Assembly (NCBI GenBank): GCA_963832715.1
Contig: CAWHVB010000001.1
Span: forward strand, 186,001 to 250,000
DNA length: 64,000 nucleotides
DNA from: DATFVA01 sp963832715
Lineage (GTDB): Bacteria > Bacteroidota > Ignavibacteria > Ignavibacteriales > Ignavibacteriaceae
Direction of reading: 5' to 3'
The notes under the pieces were generated by a model. The model worked only from the letters and a program-made list of their open reading frames with translations. It was not told where the DNA came from and did no database searches. Made by a program: the position numbers and the translations under genes. Positions within the stretch are counted from its first letter, which is position 1, and each line of letters opens with the position of its first letter. Positions 10,131 to 20,206 of this stretch are shown piece after piece.

Positions 10131-12071
10131 ATGGAATTCCTTAAAAAATACTATGCAGTACTTACAGGACTATTTATTTTCTTAGTTTACCTGGTTACTA
10201 TGGCTCCGACCATAATTCAGATCGATTCCGGAGAGTTGACGACAGTCCAGGCTCTTGCGGGAATTGCTCACCCCACGGGTTATCCACTGTTTACAATGAT
10301 AGGATATATTTTTTCTAAGATACCCATGCCTTTTTCAACGGCATTCCAGCTGAATATTTTAGCCGCATTATGGTGCAGCCTTGGAGTCGGTTTATTTGTC
10401 TACACTTCAAAATTTATTCTTGATAACCTGGATAAATTCAGCGGCATTAAAAAGACTGCTGCAAAGACTGCCAAAAAGTCAAAAAAAGGCGAGAAAGTAA
10501 AAAAAACGGAGACGATCTCTTCCATTCCTGAAACGATAAAGTATATTGCTTCTGCAGGAGGAGGCATTCTGCTGGGTCTCAGTAAAACTTTCTGGTTCCA
10601 GAGCACTTCGGTGGAAGTATATTCAATGCATATTTTCCTTATTAGCCTTATCATTCTATGCCTTGTAAAGGCGTACACATTTTCAGGGGAAAGAAAACCG
10701 GCATCGATAAAAAATCCCTGGATGATACTTGCAGCCGTTCTGGCGCTGGGCTTTGCCAACCATATGACAACTCTCTTAATTCTTCCCGGAATTGCATTCC
10801 TGTACTTTATAAAAGAGAAATCAAACCTTGCCAGCATAAAGCAGATATTATTTATGCTTCTTTTATTTTTCCCGCTGCTGTTTATTTTTTACAGTTACCT
10901 GCCGATACGTGCTTCACAGAACCCGCCGGTAAACTGGGGCAATCCTGTCGACCTGGAAAGAATAATGAGACACATCAGCGGCAAACAATACCAGGTCTGG
11001 TTATTCTCATCCACTGCCGCCGCAAAAAAACAGCTGAGTTATTTCGTAAATAACCTTCCCGCAGAATTCACATTTACTCTTATAATAAGTTTAATAGGAC
11101 TGTTTGTCTCATTTTTCCGCGCAAGGAGACTTTCCTTGTTCCTGATCATTACATTTATTTCGACGGTGGCATATTCGATCAATTACGATATTAACGATAT
11201 CGATTCCTATTTTCTGCTTGCCTATATAGCGCTTGCTTACTTCGCAGTATTCGGGATCATTAAGATATATGAAATAGTAAGCAACGGAAGATATAAAACA
11301 GCAGCTGCAGCAGGGTTAATTATTCTTTTAACTGCCGGAGAATTTTTCATAAATTATGAAGAAGTCAATCAGAGGGATACCTATACTTTTGAAGATTATA
11401 CAAAGGCGCTCCTTTCCAGTACAGATCAGAATTCTATTATATTCAGTTATCTCTGGGACTACTGTGTATCGCCGTCTTATTATTTTCAATACGTGGAGGG
11501 ATTCAGAAAGGATGTAGCTGTTATTGATAAGGAACTGTTGAGAAGATCCTGGTATTACAATCAGCTGGAAACCGATCATCCTAAAATTATTGCAGGAGTA
11601 AGAACTGATGTCGACCTGTTTAAGAATGCGCTTCAGCCGTTTGAACGGGATGAGAAGTACAATTCCAATCTGCTTGAATCTCTTTACCGTAAGTTGATGA
11701 CTGATCTTGTGGCGTCAAATGCAGATCACCGGAGCTTTTATTTCCCGCCTGAAATCGCCGAGAATGAATTGAGGAACGGACAGTTCAATCTGCCTGAAGG
11801 ATACACGTATGTTCCCGATGTCCTGTTATTTAAAGTGGTAAAAGCTGGGAATGAATATATACCTGCAGCAGATCCTGATTTTCACATCAGGTTTCCTGAA
11901 TACGGAAACAGGTATACGGATTTTATTCAGAACCTTGCAGGTTCGGTACTGGCTTCGAGGGCATTATATGAACTGAGGTTTAATAAAACTGACAGGGCGA
12001 AAGTTTACATTGATAAAATTAAGTCTGATTTCCCCAAATTTAATATCCCTGCAGACCTGAGAGGACTTTAA
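10131..12071 (+). CDS. DUF2723-family multispanning membrane protein, likely GT-C glycosyltransferase
   Basis: The 646-residue product has many hydrophobic helices in the first two thirds, then a soluble C-terminal part from about residue 430. The first loop has MAPTIIQIDSGELTTVQALAG followed by the family-typical HPTGYPLFTMIG. The acidic residues there are in the position of the GT-C catalytic acid. DUF2723 proteins are related to the TMEM260-type protein O-mannosyltransferases, so transfer of a sugar from a polyprenyl-phosphate donor is a reasonable inference. A Lys-rich stretch around residues 105-125 (KKTAAKTAKKSKKGEKVKKTE) is probably a cytoplasmic loop. It is translated directly after glnE. 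Its stop lies only 3 bases from the stop of the convergent DUF4837 gene. Confidence 0.8.
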   Translation: MEFLKKYYAVLTGLFIFLVYLVTMAPTIIQIDSGELTTVQALAGIAHPTGYPLFTMIGYIFSKIPMPFSTAFQLNILAALWCSLGVGLFVYTSKFILDNLDKFSGIKKTAAKTAKKSKKGEKVKKTETISSIPETIKYIASAGGGILLGLSKTFWFQSTSVEVYSMHIFLISLIILCLVKAYTFSGERKPASIKNPWMILAAVLALGFANHMTTLLILPGIAFLYFIKEKSNLASIKQILFMLLLFFPLLFIFYSYLPIRASQNPPVNWGNPVDLERIMRHISGKQYQVWLFSSTAAAKKQLSYFVNNLPAEFTFTLIISLIGLFVSFFRARRLSLFLIITFISTVAYSINYDINDIDSYFLLAYIALAYFAVFGIIKIYEIVSNGRYKTAAAAGLIILLTAGEFFINYEEVNQRDTYTFEDYTKALLSSTDQNSIIFSYLWDYCVSPSYYFQYVEGFRKDVAVIDKELLRRSWYYNQLETDHPKIIAGVRTDVDLFKNALQPFERDEKYNSNLLESLYRKLMTDLVASNADHRSFYFPPEIAENELRNGQFNLPEGYTYVPDVLLFKVVKAGNEYIPAADPDFHIRFPEYGNRYTDFIQNLAGSVLASRALYELRFNKTDRAKVYIDKIKSDFPKFNIPADLRGL

Positions 12072-12074
12072 AAA

Positions 12075-13181
12075 CTATTTCCCTTTATTATAATCCTTTG
12101 CTGCATCCAGCAGTTCCTGCTTCTTATCTTTACTGATTTCGGGACCAGTCATAAACGACTGAAGAAGAACATCCATCTGCTGTATCAGGTTTCTCTTATA
12201 ATACTTAGGGGCATATACTGAACCATCGAGCATATACAGCCTATGCGTACTATCATCAAAGAAAGTATAATTGATGAACGGTCCGCCCATCCCTTTTGTA
12301 TTCAGTTCCCACAATCCCTGGGTAAAGATGGCGTACTTTCCGTTAAAGTTCACCTCGTTAGAAGTAAAATAATCCGACGCAATAATTACATAAGAACTGT
12401 CGTCAGTCGTTCTGTAATATTTTTCAGTCATCCTGTTCCTGATTGCTCTGACCGAATCCTCGTTCAGATAAGCGGGTGATGCGTTATCGATCCAGTGTAT
12501 AAACATCCATCGCTCCATATCGCTTCCGGGAGATCTTCTAAGCCATACAAAATTATCCTTTGGTACATCCAGCGCCAGCTTAAAATCAGCCTGAACGTAT
12601 ATCAGCCAGCCGTATTCCTTCAGCAGTTTACCTTCAAGGGGTTCCTGTTCATATTCAGAATTATACAGACTCTGATGCAGCCTTTCATCCGAAACTTTCT
12701 GGAAAGCATAGAGAAGATTGTCCTTATTATTCAGGATCTTAAACTCCAGTTCATTGATCGTGGGGGCGGTCAGTATCATAACAAGCTGATCCCTTGCCCA
12801 CAGGCCGACCTTTTTAATCATAAAGTCTTTTTCTTCTTTAATCTTTTCCAAAGCGGCAGAATCGACCACGCTGTGTATAAATTGTGAGGTAAGCGAGTGC
12901 GAATTTAACGGGGCGACGATTAAAATATTTTTTTTATGCTGATATCTTTCGAGCTGATTCGGCGATATCCTGATAAGTGTAAAGAGTTTTTCAGGCTGAG
13001 GAGTATAAATAATCTTTTCAAATGCTGAATCGAGAGCAACCGATAAACCGGCAAACTCGGATGAATCGGCAACAACATAAATCTCATCTTCAAGTCCCTG
13101 CGCGGGTTTATTTGAAGCCTCACAAGCCATAAAATAAAAAACAGAAACAAGTGAGAGTATACTTATTAAGAATTTTTTCAT
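12075..13181 (-). CDS. DUF4837-family lipoprotein
   Basis: The 368-residue product has a lipoprotein signal, ending FYFMAC with the lipidation cysteine at about residue 20. The remainder is soluble and starts EDEIYVVADSSEF. Sequence style and position match the DUF4837 family found in Bacteroidota and relatives, whose function is unknown. It is the last gene of the minus-strand block, 3 bases after the SEC59/DGK-like gene, which suggests cotranscription with ftsH. No terminator is visible between it and the convergent DUF2723 gene. Confidence 0.75.
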   Translation of the reverse strand: MKKFLISILSLVSVFYFMACEASNKPAQGLEDEIYVVADSSEFAGLSVALDSAFEKIIYTPQPEKLFTLIRISPNQLERYQHKKNILIVAPLNSHSLTSQFIHSVVDSAALEKIKEEKDFMIKKVGLWARDQLVMILTAPTINELEFKILNNKDNLLYAFQKVSDERLHQSLYNSEYEQEPLEGKLLKEYGWLIYVQADFKLALDVPKDNFVWLRRSPGSDMERWMFIHWIDNASPAYLNEDSVRAIRNRMTEKYYRTTDDSSYVIIASDYFTSNEVNFNGKYAIFTQGLWELNTKGMGGPFINYTFFDDSTHRLYMLDGSVYAPKYYKRNLIQQMDVLLQSFMTGPEISKDKKQELLDAAKDYNKGK

Positions 13182-13184
13182 CCT

Positions 13185-13853
13185 CTACCTCGGAAGTATT
13201 GGTAGTACTATTTGAAGTTCAGGAAGCAGCGCCATATAAAGAAGCCACATTGTAAATCCTATGGAAATAGGAATTGCCAGATTATCGTCGGCAAAACCAA
13301 ATGAAATATTTTCAACTATCGCTCCCACTGCCGCGGAAATGATCCCGATGATATATTCAGTCGGGAGATCCTGAACTTTAGGTGTAAAAAAAACGACAAT
13401 ACTTGCACTTATAAAAAAGGCCAAAGTTCCCTCTAAACTCTTCGATAACAGCCGGTGTTTGCCGAATTTCCTGCCAATAAGGGCAGCCATTGTGTCGCTG
13501 ATGATAAGAATAGTAAAAGCTGTAATAAAGAGCACTTTAGGAAACAGGATTACACATATCAGCGCCGAGATAAAGACATAGGTAGCGCCGTTCAGATTCT
13601 TTTTACTGGAATCAAGTTCGTGTTTTCTCAGCAGGAATCCGAAGTATTTATAAAATACCCTGCCCACTGAAGGAGAAAGATACCTGGTAAGATCCAGGAT
13701 AAGTGCGACGGCTGTCAGGATGCTCAATATTAGAATAGCATCCCCGCGGGGAATAAAATAATAAATTATAGGAATAGATAAAGAAAAGAGATGAATCAGT
13801 TTTCTAACTAATTCATCTCTGTAATGAATTGTGCCGTTATCAGTTGGAGTCAT
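13185..13853 (-). CDS. SEC59/DGK1/VTE5-family membrane kinase (lipid or polyprenol)
   Basis: The 222-residue protein is almost entirely membrane-embedded, with six or seven predicted helices. It has the family features RKLIHLFSL near the N-terminus, SDTMAALIGRKFGKHRL in the centre and SLEGTLAFF after it. This family includes CTP-dependent dolichol, diacylglycerol and phytol kinases and resembles CdsA. The bacterial substrate is unknown; a polyprenol or diacylglycerol is likely. The start overlaps the end of ftsH by 14 bases, so translation is probably coupled. Confidence 0.8.
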   Translation of the reverse strand: MTPTDNGTIHYRDELVRKLIHLFSLSIPIIYYFIPRGDAILILSILTAVALILDLTRYLSPSVGRVFYKYFGFLLRKHELDSSKKNLNGATYVFISALICVILFPKVLFITAFTILIISDTMAALIGRKFGKHRLLSKSLEGTLAFFISASIVVFFTPKVQDLPTEYIIGIISAAVGAIVENISFGFADDNLAIPISIGFTMWLLYMALLPELQIVLPILPR

Positions 13854-15891
13854 CTTTAGGAGAAGATTCTTTCGGTTTCCTTTGCTCCATTAATTTCTTC
13901 ACATGTTCCGGAATAATTTCCGGATTGCCTCCCGTACTGCCGTTCTTCTTAACCGGGGGTAGTGTTTCACCTCTGATGATCGCATCGATTTCGTGTGAAT
14001 CAAGAATTTCTCTTTCAAGCAATTCCTGTGAAAGCTTATGGAGAAGATCAATGTTTTCTGTGAGTATCTGTTCCGCACGGACCATAGCTTCATTCACAAA
14101 TCTTCTGACTTCCTCATCGATCTCGATCGCAGTTCTTTCACTATAGTCACGGTGACTTTGTATTTCACGTCCCAGGAAAATTTCCTCACGCTTGGCACCG
14201 TAGCTCAGAGGTCCGAGTTTATCACTCATTCCCCATTCGCACACCATTTTTCGTGCAATTCCGGTAGCCTTTTCAATATCATTACCTGCACCGGTAGTAA
14301 AGTGTTTGAATATAATTTTTTCAGCAGCCCTGCCACCGAGAGCATACGTTATGATCGCCTCAAGGTATTCTCTTGAATATGTATGCTTCTCATCTATAGG
14401 GAGATAACTTGTTACGCCTAATGCGCGGCCGCGCGGGATTATAGTAACCTTATGCACAGGATCGGCTTCAGGAAGCATCCTTGCAACCAGCACGTGTCCG
14501 ATTTCATGATAAGCCGTGGTTTTCTTTTCCTCTTCTGTAATAATGAGGCTCTTTCTTTCCATTCCCATCATTACCTTATCCTTGGCTTCCTCAAAATCAA
14601 CCATCTCCACGCTTTTCTTATTTTTCCTTGCAGCAAGAAGTGCTGCTTCATTGACGAGGTTTGCCAGTTCCGCACCCGCTAATCCCGGTGTTCCTTTTGC
14701 AAGAACATCAAGCTTAACATTGCTCTCAAGAGGGATATTCCGGGTGTGTACTTTTAAGATGCCTTCCCGGCCTTTAACATCGGGACGGTCAACAACAACC
14801 TGACGGTCAAACCTGCCTGGTCTCATCAATGCAGGATCGAGAACATCCGGTCTGTTAGTAGCTGCAATAATTATTACACCGCTGTTTTGTTCAAAACCAT
14901 CCATTTCAACAAGGAGCTGATTCAAAGTTTGTTCCCTTTCATCGTGTCCGCCGCCCAGTCCTGCTCCTCTGTGCCTTCCAACCGCATCAATCTCATCTAT
15001 GAATATGATACAGGGAGCATTTTTCTTTCCCTGTTCAAAAAGATCTCTCACACGGCTGGCGCCTACGCCGACAAACATTTCAACGAAGTCGGCACCGCTT
15101 ATAGAGAAGAAAGGAACGCCCGCTTCTCCTGCAACTGCTCTTGCCAGAAGAGTTTTCCCGGTACCGGGAGGTCCCAGAAGAAGAACACCTCTGGGGATTT
15201 TTCCGCCGAGTTTCTGAAACTTGGTTGGCTCTTTTAAGAATTCAATGATTTCATGAAGTTCAAGTTTAGCTTCATCTGCACCGGCTACATCACGGAAGGT
15301 TATCCGCTGACCTGATTGGGTAATCAGCTTGGCTTTACTCTTCCCGAAGGAAAATATTCCACGTGTACCGCCGCCGGTTCCCTGCATCCTTCTCATAATA
15401 ATAATCCAAACCGCAATTATTATGATCCATGGAAGGAATCCCAGGAGAACATTCAGCCATTCATTTGAATCCTTATCAAATGAGTAATCAATTCCTTTAG
15501 CTTTCCAAACGGCTTCCTGTTCTTTGATTATGGGTTCAGGGAGGTAAACCGAAATGTTTTTAACCTTCTCGGTTTGATTATTAACCTCAAGACTTTGCTC
15601 GGAAGTTAAGATCGCTTTGAAGTAATAATCATTTACATCCTGCTTAGTGATTATAGCCGACTGTATTTTCCCCTCATCAATCAGTTTTTCGTACTGATTA
15701 TAGGTGATGCTGACATAATTCTGTGTGCCTGTCTTGAAGACCTGCATTACAATTACGGCAGCAACAATCACCGCTCCCCAACCGAAAACTAATCGTATTA
15801 CTTTAGACCAATCAAAATTATCATCCGATTTATTCGGACCGCCCCCTTTCGGAGGTTTCTGAACAGGTCTGTTATTTTTATTATCTGCCAT
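13840..15891 (-). CDS. ftsH: ATP-dependent zinc metalloprotease FtsH
   Basis: The 683-residue inner-membrane AAA+ protease degrades unassembled membrane proteins and regulators. There is a membrane helix near residues 30-48, a periplasmic domain, and a second helix near 145-165. The AAA domain has GPPGTGKT at about residue 240 and IDEIDAVGRHRG as Walker B. The zinc site HEIGH is near residue 462. The C-terminus is basic and low in complexity. The N-terminus begins with an unusual Pro/Gly-rich cytoplasmic stretch. The order tilS-hpt-ftsH is conserved in many bacteria and supports all three calls. Confidence 0.97.
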   Translation of the reverse strand: MADNKNNRPVQKPPKGGGPNKSDDNFDWSKVIRLVFGWGAVIVAAVIVMQVFKTGTQNYVSITYNQYEKLIDEGKIQSAIITKQDVNDYYFKAILTSEQSLEVNNQTEKVKNISVYLPEPIIKEQEAVWKAKGIDYSFDKDSNEWLNVLLGFLPWIIIIAVWIIIMRRMQGTGGGTRGIFSFGKSKAKLITQSGQRITFRDVAGADEAKLELHEIIEFLKEPTKFQKLGGKIPRGVLLLGPPGTGKTLLARAVAGEAGVPFFSISGADFVEMFVGVGASRVRDLFEQGKKNAPCIIFIDEIDAVGRHRGAGLGGGHDEREQTLNQLLVEMDGFEQNSGVIIIAATNRPDVLDPALMRPGRFDRQVVVDRPDVKGREGILKVHTRNIPLESNVKLDVLAKGTPGLAGAELANLVNEAALLAARKNKKSVEMVDFEEAKDKVMMGMERKSLIITEEEKKTTAYHEIGHVLVARMLPEADPVHKVTIIPRGRALGVTSYLPIDEKHTYSREYLEAIITYALGGRAAEKIIFKHFTTGAGNDIEKATGIARKMVCEWGMSDKLGPLSYGAKREEIFLGREIQSHRDYSERTAIEIDEEVRRFVNEAMVRAEQILTENIDLLHKLSQELLEREILDSHEIDAIIRGETLPPVKKNGSTGGNPEIIPEHVKKLMEQRKPKESSPKDDSN

Positions 15892-15917
15892 TTTCCATGT
15901 ATTTATTTATTAAAAAT

Positions 15918-16484
15918 CTATTCTGACTTATTATTCTCAAGGATATAAATTGATCTCAGATTTCTGTACTTCTGAGCATAATCCAAGCCATATCCTATCA
16001 CAAATTCACCAGGGATATCAAAGCCAATATAATCAATTTTCACATTATATTTAAGGCTTTTCGGTTTAACCAGGAGAGATACTACTTTCATACTGGTGGG
16101 GGTATACTGTGCTATATGCTCCTCAATGAATTTTATTGATAATCCGGAGTCGACAATATCCTCAACAATGATAATATCCCTACCATTAACGTCACAATTT
16201 AGTTCCTTAACAAGCTTAACTTTTCCGGAGGAAATTTTAGCATCTCCGTAACTGGAAAGTTTAAAAAAATCGATCTCACAATCTATATCAACATTTTTCA
16301 CCAGGTCTGACAGAAACAGGAAAGCTCCGTTCAATACTCCGATGAAAATCGGCGTTTTCCCTCTGTAATCCCGTGAAATTTCTTTGGCCATCTGTCTTAT
16401 TCTTTCCTGAAGCCTCTCCTCTTCAATAAAAGGAATAAATACATCATTTTCAATTATTAGTTTACCGTTCCTTAGTTCAGGCAT
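15918..16484 (-). CDS. hpt: Hypoxanthine phosphoribosyltransferase
   Basis: The 188-residue purine salvage enzyme converts hypoxanthine (and usually guanine) plus PRPP to the nucleotide. The PRPP loop VEDIVDSG is at residues 107-114. GVLNGAFLFLSDL is the conserved first motif, and the flexible-loop SSYG is near 77-80. Length is typical. The start overlaps the end of tilS by 13 bases, and ftsH follows after 26 bases. Confidence 0.95.
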   Translation of the reverse strand: MPELRNGKLIIENDVFIPFIEEERLQERIRQMAKEISRDYRGKTPIFIGVLNGAFLFLSDLVKNVDIDCEIDFFKLSSYGDAKISSGKVKLVKELNCDVNGRDIIIVEDIVDSGLSIKFIEEHIAQYTPTSMKVVSLLVKPKSLKYNVKIDYIGFDIPGEFVIGYGLDYAQKYRNLRSIYILENNKSE

Positions 16485-17836
16485 AATTCCAGTATTTTTT
16501 GAGTTGAAGAAGTAATTTTAAACCTGTCGTCGACGCGCAGCCCGATTACCCAGACTACTTTATTTCTATTCAGCATGATGAGATGATTTTTTTTCCCGGA
16601 AGACTCAACTTTCTGTTCATTCAGGAAATCAGAGATCTTTTTAGATCCCTTCATTCCTATGGGGTGAAATGAATCGCCGGTTTTCCATCTTCTTATTGTA
16701 AATTCAGGGCTTACAGTATCTGCTGAAATATACTCTTTATTTTTATTATTTGAATAAACCAGTGATCCGCGGTCACACCTTTTGATTGAAACTGTCCCGG
16801 AAGGAGTAGCTTTCGTCTCTCCTATCCGGATTTTCTCAAGGTAGTTGTCCGGATTTTTCTCCCTCAGGAAAATCTTCAGATACTCTCTTTCTCTAAAAAC
16901 AATAATTCCCCCCGAAAGTTCAATCTGTTTACCCGCCTGTGCAGTAACTAACGAGAGGATTTTTCTGATATCATTTGAAAATATCTGCATATTTAATTCA
17001 CGCTCCAGCAGATTCTTGAGCAGAAGTCCTTTTAAAGACTCTTTGATCTTCTCAAGAGTGCGGATCTGTATTTTAAGATTCCCCGGAGGATCTTTTTCAA
17101 TCTCCCGGAATATATCCGCTTCACTGCTATGTATGAATTCTTTAATATTTCTGAAATTTTCAGAGGATACCAGTAAAGACCTGTCGACAGAGGGATTCAA
17201 TTTTTCTTTTATCAAAGGGATTATTTTATTGCGAAGGTAGTTCCGTTCAAATTCAATTCCCTCATTAGATTTATCTGTTCTGAAGGGGATCTGATTCCGG
17301 TGAAGGTATGCGAGTATTTCTTCTTTTGTAAAGCATAGAACAGGACGGATAATGTTCCCCCTGATTTCGGGGATACCGGATATGCCATCGAGTCCTGTGC
17401 CCTTAATAAGATTCAGCAATACCGTTTCCGTATTATCATTTGCATTATGTGCTGTTGCAATCTTATCGAGTTTGTTTTGATTCAGGATCCGGCTGAACTC
17501 CTTATACCTGGTGATCCTGCCTGCTTCCTCAAGAGAATAACCATTCCTTCGTGCAAACGATCTGACATTCTTTTTAACCGAATAAAATTCTATTTTTTTT
17601 GCCGCACATAATTCTTTGCAGAAAAGTTCATCTTCATCTGCATCTTTTCCGCGGAGACTATGATTAATGTGTACTGCAGATACTTCCGTTTTCAAGCGTC
17701 TGCTGAACTTTTCCAGGAGGTGAAGGAGGAAAACAGAATCCGGTCCCCCGCTCAATGCAGCCAGGATTTTTTCTCCTGTTCTTATCAGCTTATGTTCATC
17801 AATATACTTAAGGAATCTCTGTTCTGTTCTTTCCAT
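16472..17836 (-). CDS. tilS: tRNA(Ile)-lysidine synthase
   Basis: The 454-residue enzyme attaches lysine to C34 of tRNA-Ile(CAU) so that it reads AUA. The ATP pyrophosphatase P-loop SGGPDS is at residues 29-34. HINHSLRGKDADEDE and HNANDNTETVLLNLIKGTG are the family motifs. A C-terminal substrate-binding domain (DSFHPIGMKGSKKISDFL) is present, so this is the long E. coli-like form. The ATG overlaps the ribE stop as TAATG, implying coupled translation. Confidence 0.95.
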   Translation of the reverse strand: MERTEQRFLKYIDEHKLIRTGEKILAALSGGPDSVFLLHLLEKFSRRLKTEVSAVHINHSLRGKDADEDELFCKELCAAKKIEFYSVKKNVRSFARRNGYSLEEAGRITRYKEFSRILNQNKLDKIATAHNANDNTETVLLNLIKGTGLDGISGIPEIRGNIIRPVLCFTKEEILAYLHRNQIPFRTDKSNEGIEFERNYLRNKIIPLIKEKLNPSVDRSLLVSSENFRNIKEFIHSSEADIFREIEKDPPGNLKIQIRTLEKIKESLKGLLLKNLLERELNMQIFSNDIRKILSLVTAQAGKQIELSGGIIVFREREYLKIFLREKNPDNYLEKIRIGETKATPSGTVSIKRCDRGSLVYSNNKNKEYISADTVSPEFTIRRWKTGDSFHPIGMKGSKKISDFLNEQKVESSGKKNHLIMLNRNKVVWVIGLRVDDRFKITSSTQKILELCLN

Positions 17837-18441
17837 TAAATACCGGGTTGTTCTTTATTCTCCATTATTCTTTCGACATATTTCCCCAGTACGTCAAACT
17901 CAAGGTTAACAGTGCTTCCCGGCTTTTTTGAAGAGAAAACTGTTTCCTGCCAGGTATGCGGAATTATACCGATTCCGAACACATTATCCCTGAGTTCAGC
18001 CACTGTCATACTAACACCGTCTATAGAAACCGAACCCACATAAATAAGATATTGTTTGAATTCATCGGGGAACCGGATTTTCATAAAGTGACTGTTGGAT
18101 AATTCTTTGATTTCCACAACTTCGCCTTTTGTATCAACATGTCCAAGCACGAAATGTCCCCCCAGCCTCGCATCCGCCTTTAGAGGCCTCTCGAGATTTA
18201 CAAAATCACCTATGGTCAAATCGCCAAGATTAGTTTTCTTCAGTGTTTCTTCTATAGTATCCATCGATACCGAATTATCTTTTTTCTCTACCACAGTAAG
18301 GCAGCAGCCGTTAACGCTGATACTGCTTCCTATTACCGTATCTTCAAGCACTTTTTCTGCTTTTATCTCAAGACGGTAGCCGTCGCCCGTCTTTATTTTA
18401 TTTACCAGAGTTCCTTTTTCCTCAACAAGCCCCGTAAACAT
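17836..18441 (-). CDS. ribE: Riboflavin synthase alpha subunit
   Basis: The 201-residue protein begins with the diagnostic MFTGLVEEKG and has two lumazine-binding barrel repeats: GSSISVNGCCLTV in the first and GSVSIDGVSMTV in the second, with GHFVLGHVDTKG between. It dismutates two 6,7-dimethyl-8-ribityllumazines to riboflavin. Length is typical. ribD lies 180 bases upstream on the same strand. I looked for an FMN riboswitch in that gap and did not see one. This gene is called ribC in some nomenclatures. Confidence 0.95.
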   Translation of the reverse strand: MFTGLVEEKGTLVNKIKTGDGYRLEIKAEKVLEDTVIGSSISVNGCCLTVVEKKDNSVSMDTIEETLKKTNLGDLTIGDFVNLERPLKADARLGGHFVLGHVDTKGEVVEIKELSNSHFMKIRFPDEFKQYLIYVGSVSIDGVSMTVAELRDNVFGIGIIPHTWQETVFSSKKPGSTVNLEFDVLGKYVERIMENKEQPGI

Positions 18442-18623
18442 GTGCTGCTCCTGAATGATAATGTTAAATTTTTGAGTATTAAAGTTACAAATATTTTACA
18501 GAGAGTGGAAAAAATGAGATAAAAAGATCTGACAAAATCAGCGCAGTAAAGACAGGGTAATGACCCCTCTCCTTTGTAATAACAAAAATATCTTTGTAAA
18601 AGCAGAAGAATTACTTAAGAAGC

Positions 18624-19709
18624 TTATCTTTCAAGTCTGAGCATCAGATCCTCACCTATCTTATCGAAGCTTTTAATTTTTACGTTAAGTGTGCGTTTTA
18701 TACTCTTAACGCCGATATTTTCAACAACCGGAATTCCTTCGCCGATTATTTTAGGTGAGATAAAAAGGAAGATATCATCATAGAGTCCGCTTCTGATAAA
18801 GGAAGAAAATACACGGCTCCCCCCTTCAACCAGCACCGAGGCGACATTATTCTTAGCCAGTTCCCTGAGCACGCTTTTCAGGTTGAGGTTCCCGTTCTTA
18901 TCCTCCCTTGCAAATATAACCTGTACCCCGAAGGACTCAAGTTTCTTTATCTTTCTTTTGTTTTCATTATTCTTTGAAGTAACCAGGATGGTTTTATGAT
19001 CATTATTTCTTGTAAATAATTTTTTGTCGGTTTTTAGAGTTAATGCACTGTCAAGGATAATTCTTCTCGGGTTTCTGCCGTCGGTTAACCTGACTGTCAG
19101 CGCCGGATCATCCTTCCCGACAGTGCCTGAACCAACAAGGACAGCATCATAATTTGCACGCAGTTGATGAACGAATTTCCTGGAAGGCATAGAGGATATC
19201 CATTGAGAACCTCCCCTTAAGTCGGCTATTTTTCCATCAAGAGTCTGTGCAGCTTTAAGTGAGATGAAGGGCATTTTCTTCGTAATGTATTTGAAGAAAA
19301 ATTTGTTAAGGTTTATACAGTCATTCTCCAGCACACCCACCTTTACATCCACACCTGCGGATTTAAGTTTCTTCACACCATTGCCGCTTACAAGGGGGTT
19401 CATATCGAGGGTACCGATGACAACCTTTTTGATTTTATTCTCGATTATCCGGTCAACACATGGAGGGGTTTTTCCGAAATGACTGCATGGTTCCAGGTTG
19501 ATGAATAGAGTACTTCCATCAACTGGTTCCTTGGCATTTTCAATGGCATTTATTTCAGCGTGGTTTGCTCCGAATTTCTGATGATAACCAGCTCCGATTA
19601 TTCTATCATTCTTTACGAGAATACATCCTACAAGAGGATTGGGACTAACTTCTCCTATACCTTTCTTTGCAATCTCTAATGCTAACTGTATGTAGGATTC
19701 ATCAGTCAA
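18624..19709 (-). CDS. ribD: Bifunctional riboflavin deaminase/reductase RibD
   Basis: The 361-residue protein has both expected domains. The N-terminal zinc deaminase carries H50-A51-E52 and PCSHFGKTPPC (Cys75, Cys84). The C-terminal reductase starts at about residue 147 (SLKAAQTLDGKIA) and has VEGGSRVFSSFI. It performs the second and third steps of riboflavin synthesis. It starts 20 bases after the greA stop, so greA-ribD-ribE-tilS-hpt-ftsH may be one long transcription unit. The other rib genes are not in the window. Confidence 0.95.
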   Translation of the reverse strand: MTDESYIQLALEIAKKGIGEVSPNPLVGCILVKNDRIIGAGYHQKFGANHAEINAIENAKEPVDGSTLFINLEPCSHFGKTPPCVDRIIENKIKKVVIGTLDMNPLVSGNGVKKLKSAGVDVKVGVLENDCINLNKFFFKYITKKMPFISLKAAQTLDGKIADLRGGSQWISSMPSRKFVHQLRANYDAVLVGSGTVGKDDPALTVRLTDGRNPRRIILDSALTLKTDKKLFTRNNDHKTILVTSKNNENKRKIKKLESFGVQVIFAREDKNGNLNLKSVLRELAKNNVASVLVEGGSRVFSSFIRSGLYDDIFLFISPKIIGEGIPVVENIGVKSIKRTLNVKIKSFDKIGEDLMLRLER

Positions 19710-19729
19710 ATTATATGGACTGTTGAAAA

Positions 19730-20206
19730 TTATTTAATGTTTAGAATTTCGAACTCCAGCATTCCTGCCGGAGCTTTTACCTTTACTTTATCTCCGACCT
19801 TTGAACCCATTAATCCCTGGCCTACGGGGGAAGTAACAGATATCTTTCCTGCCTGGAAGTCAGCTTCTTCAGGTGAGACTAATGTGTATTCAATTTTCTT
19901 CTTATTCTTAAGGTTCAATATACTTACAGTAGAAAGAATATGCACCTTATCATTTGTAAATTGGTTTGTATCAATTATTCTCGCCCTTGAGACAGTATCC
20001 TCAAGCTTGCTTATTCTCAGCTCAAATAGTCCCTGCTCTTCCTTGGCAGCATCATATTCGGCATTTTCTGAAAGATCTCCATGGGCACGGGCTTCAGCTA
20101 TTTTCTGAGCGATTTCTTTTCGTCCATTGATTTTTAATTCCCGAAGTTCTTTTTCTAATTCAACCAGCCGTTCCCTGGTCAAATAAACAAAATTTCCTTC
20201 CGACAT
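19730..20206 (-). CDS. greA: Transcription elongation factor GreA
   Basis: I place the start at 20206 (MSEGNFVYLTRERL), giving the usual 158 residues and a GGGAAGTGAG ribosome binding site. An upstream in-frame ATG at 20302 would add 32 residues untypical of the family. The coiled-coil N-terminal domain carries the acidic tip ARAHGDLSENAEYDAAKEEQ, which reaches the RNA polymerase active site to stimulate transcript cleavage. The C-terminal FKBP-like domain includes SPVGQGLMGSKVGD. It heads the minus-strand block. Confidence 0.95.
   Translation of the reverse strand: MSEGNFVYLTRERLVELEKELRELKINGRKEIAQKIAEARAHGDLSENAEYDAAKEEQGLFELRISKLEDTVSRARIIDTNQFTNDKVHILSTVSILNLKNKKKIEYTLVSPEEADFQAGKISVTSPVGQGLMGSKVGDKVKVKAPAGMLEFEILNIK

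Noticed and set aside
18442..18623. FMN riboswitch before ribE
   Set aside because: None of the conserved RFN blocks is present in the 180-base gap.
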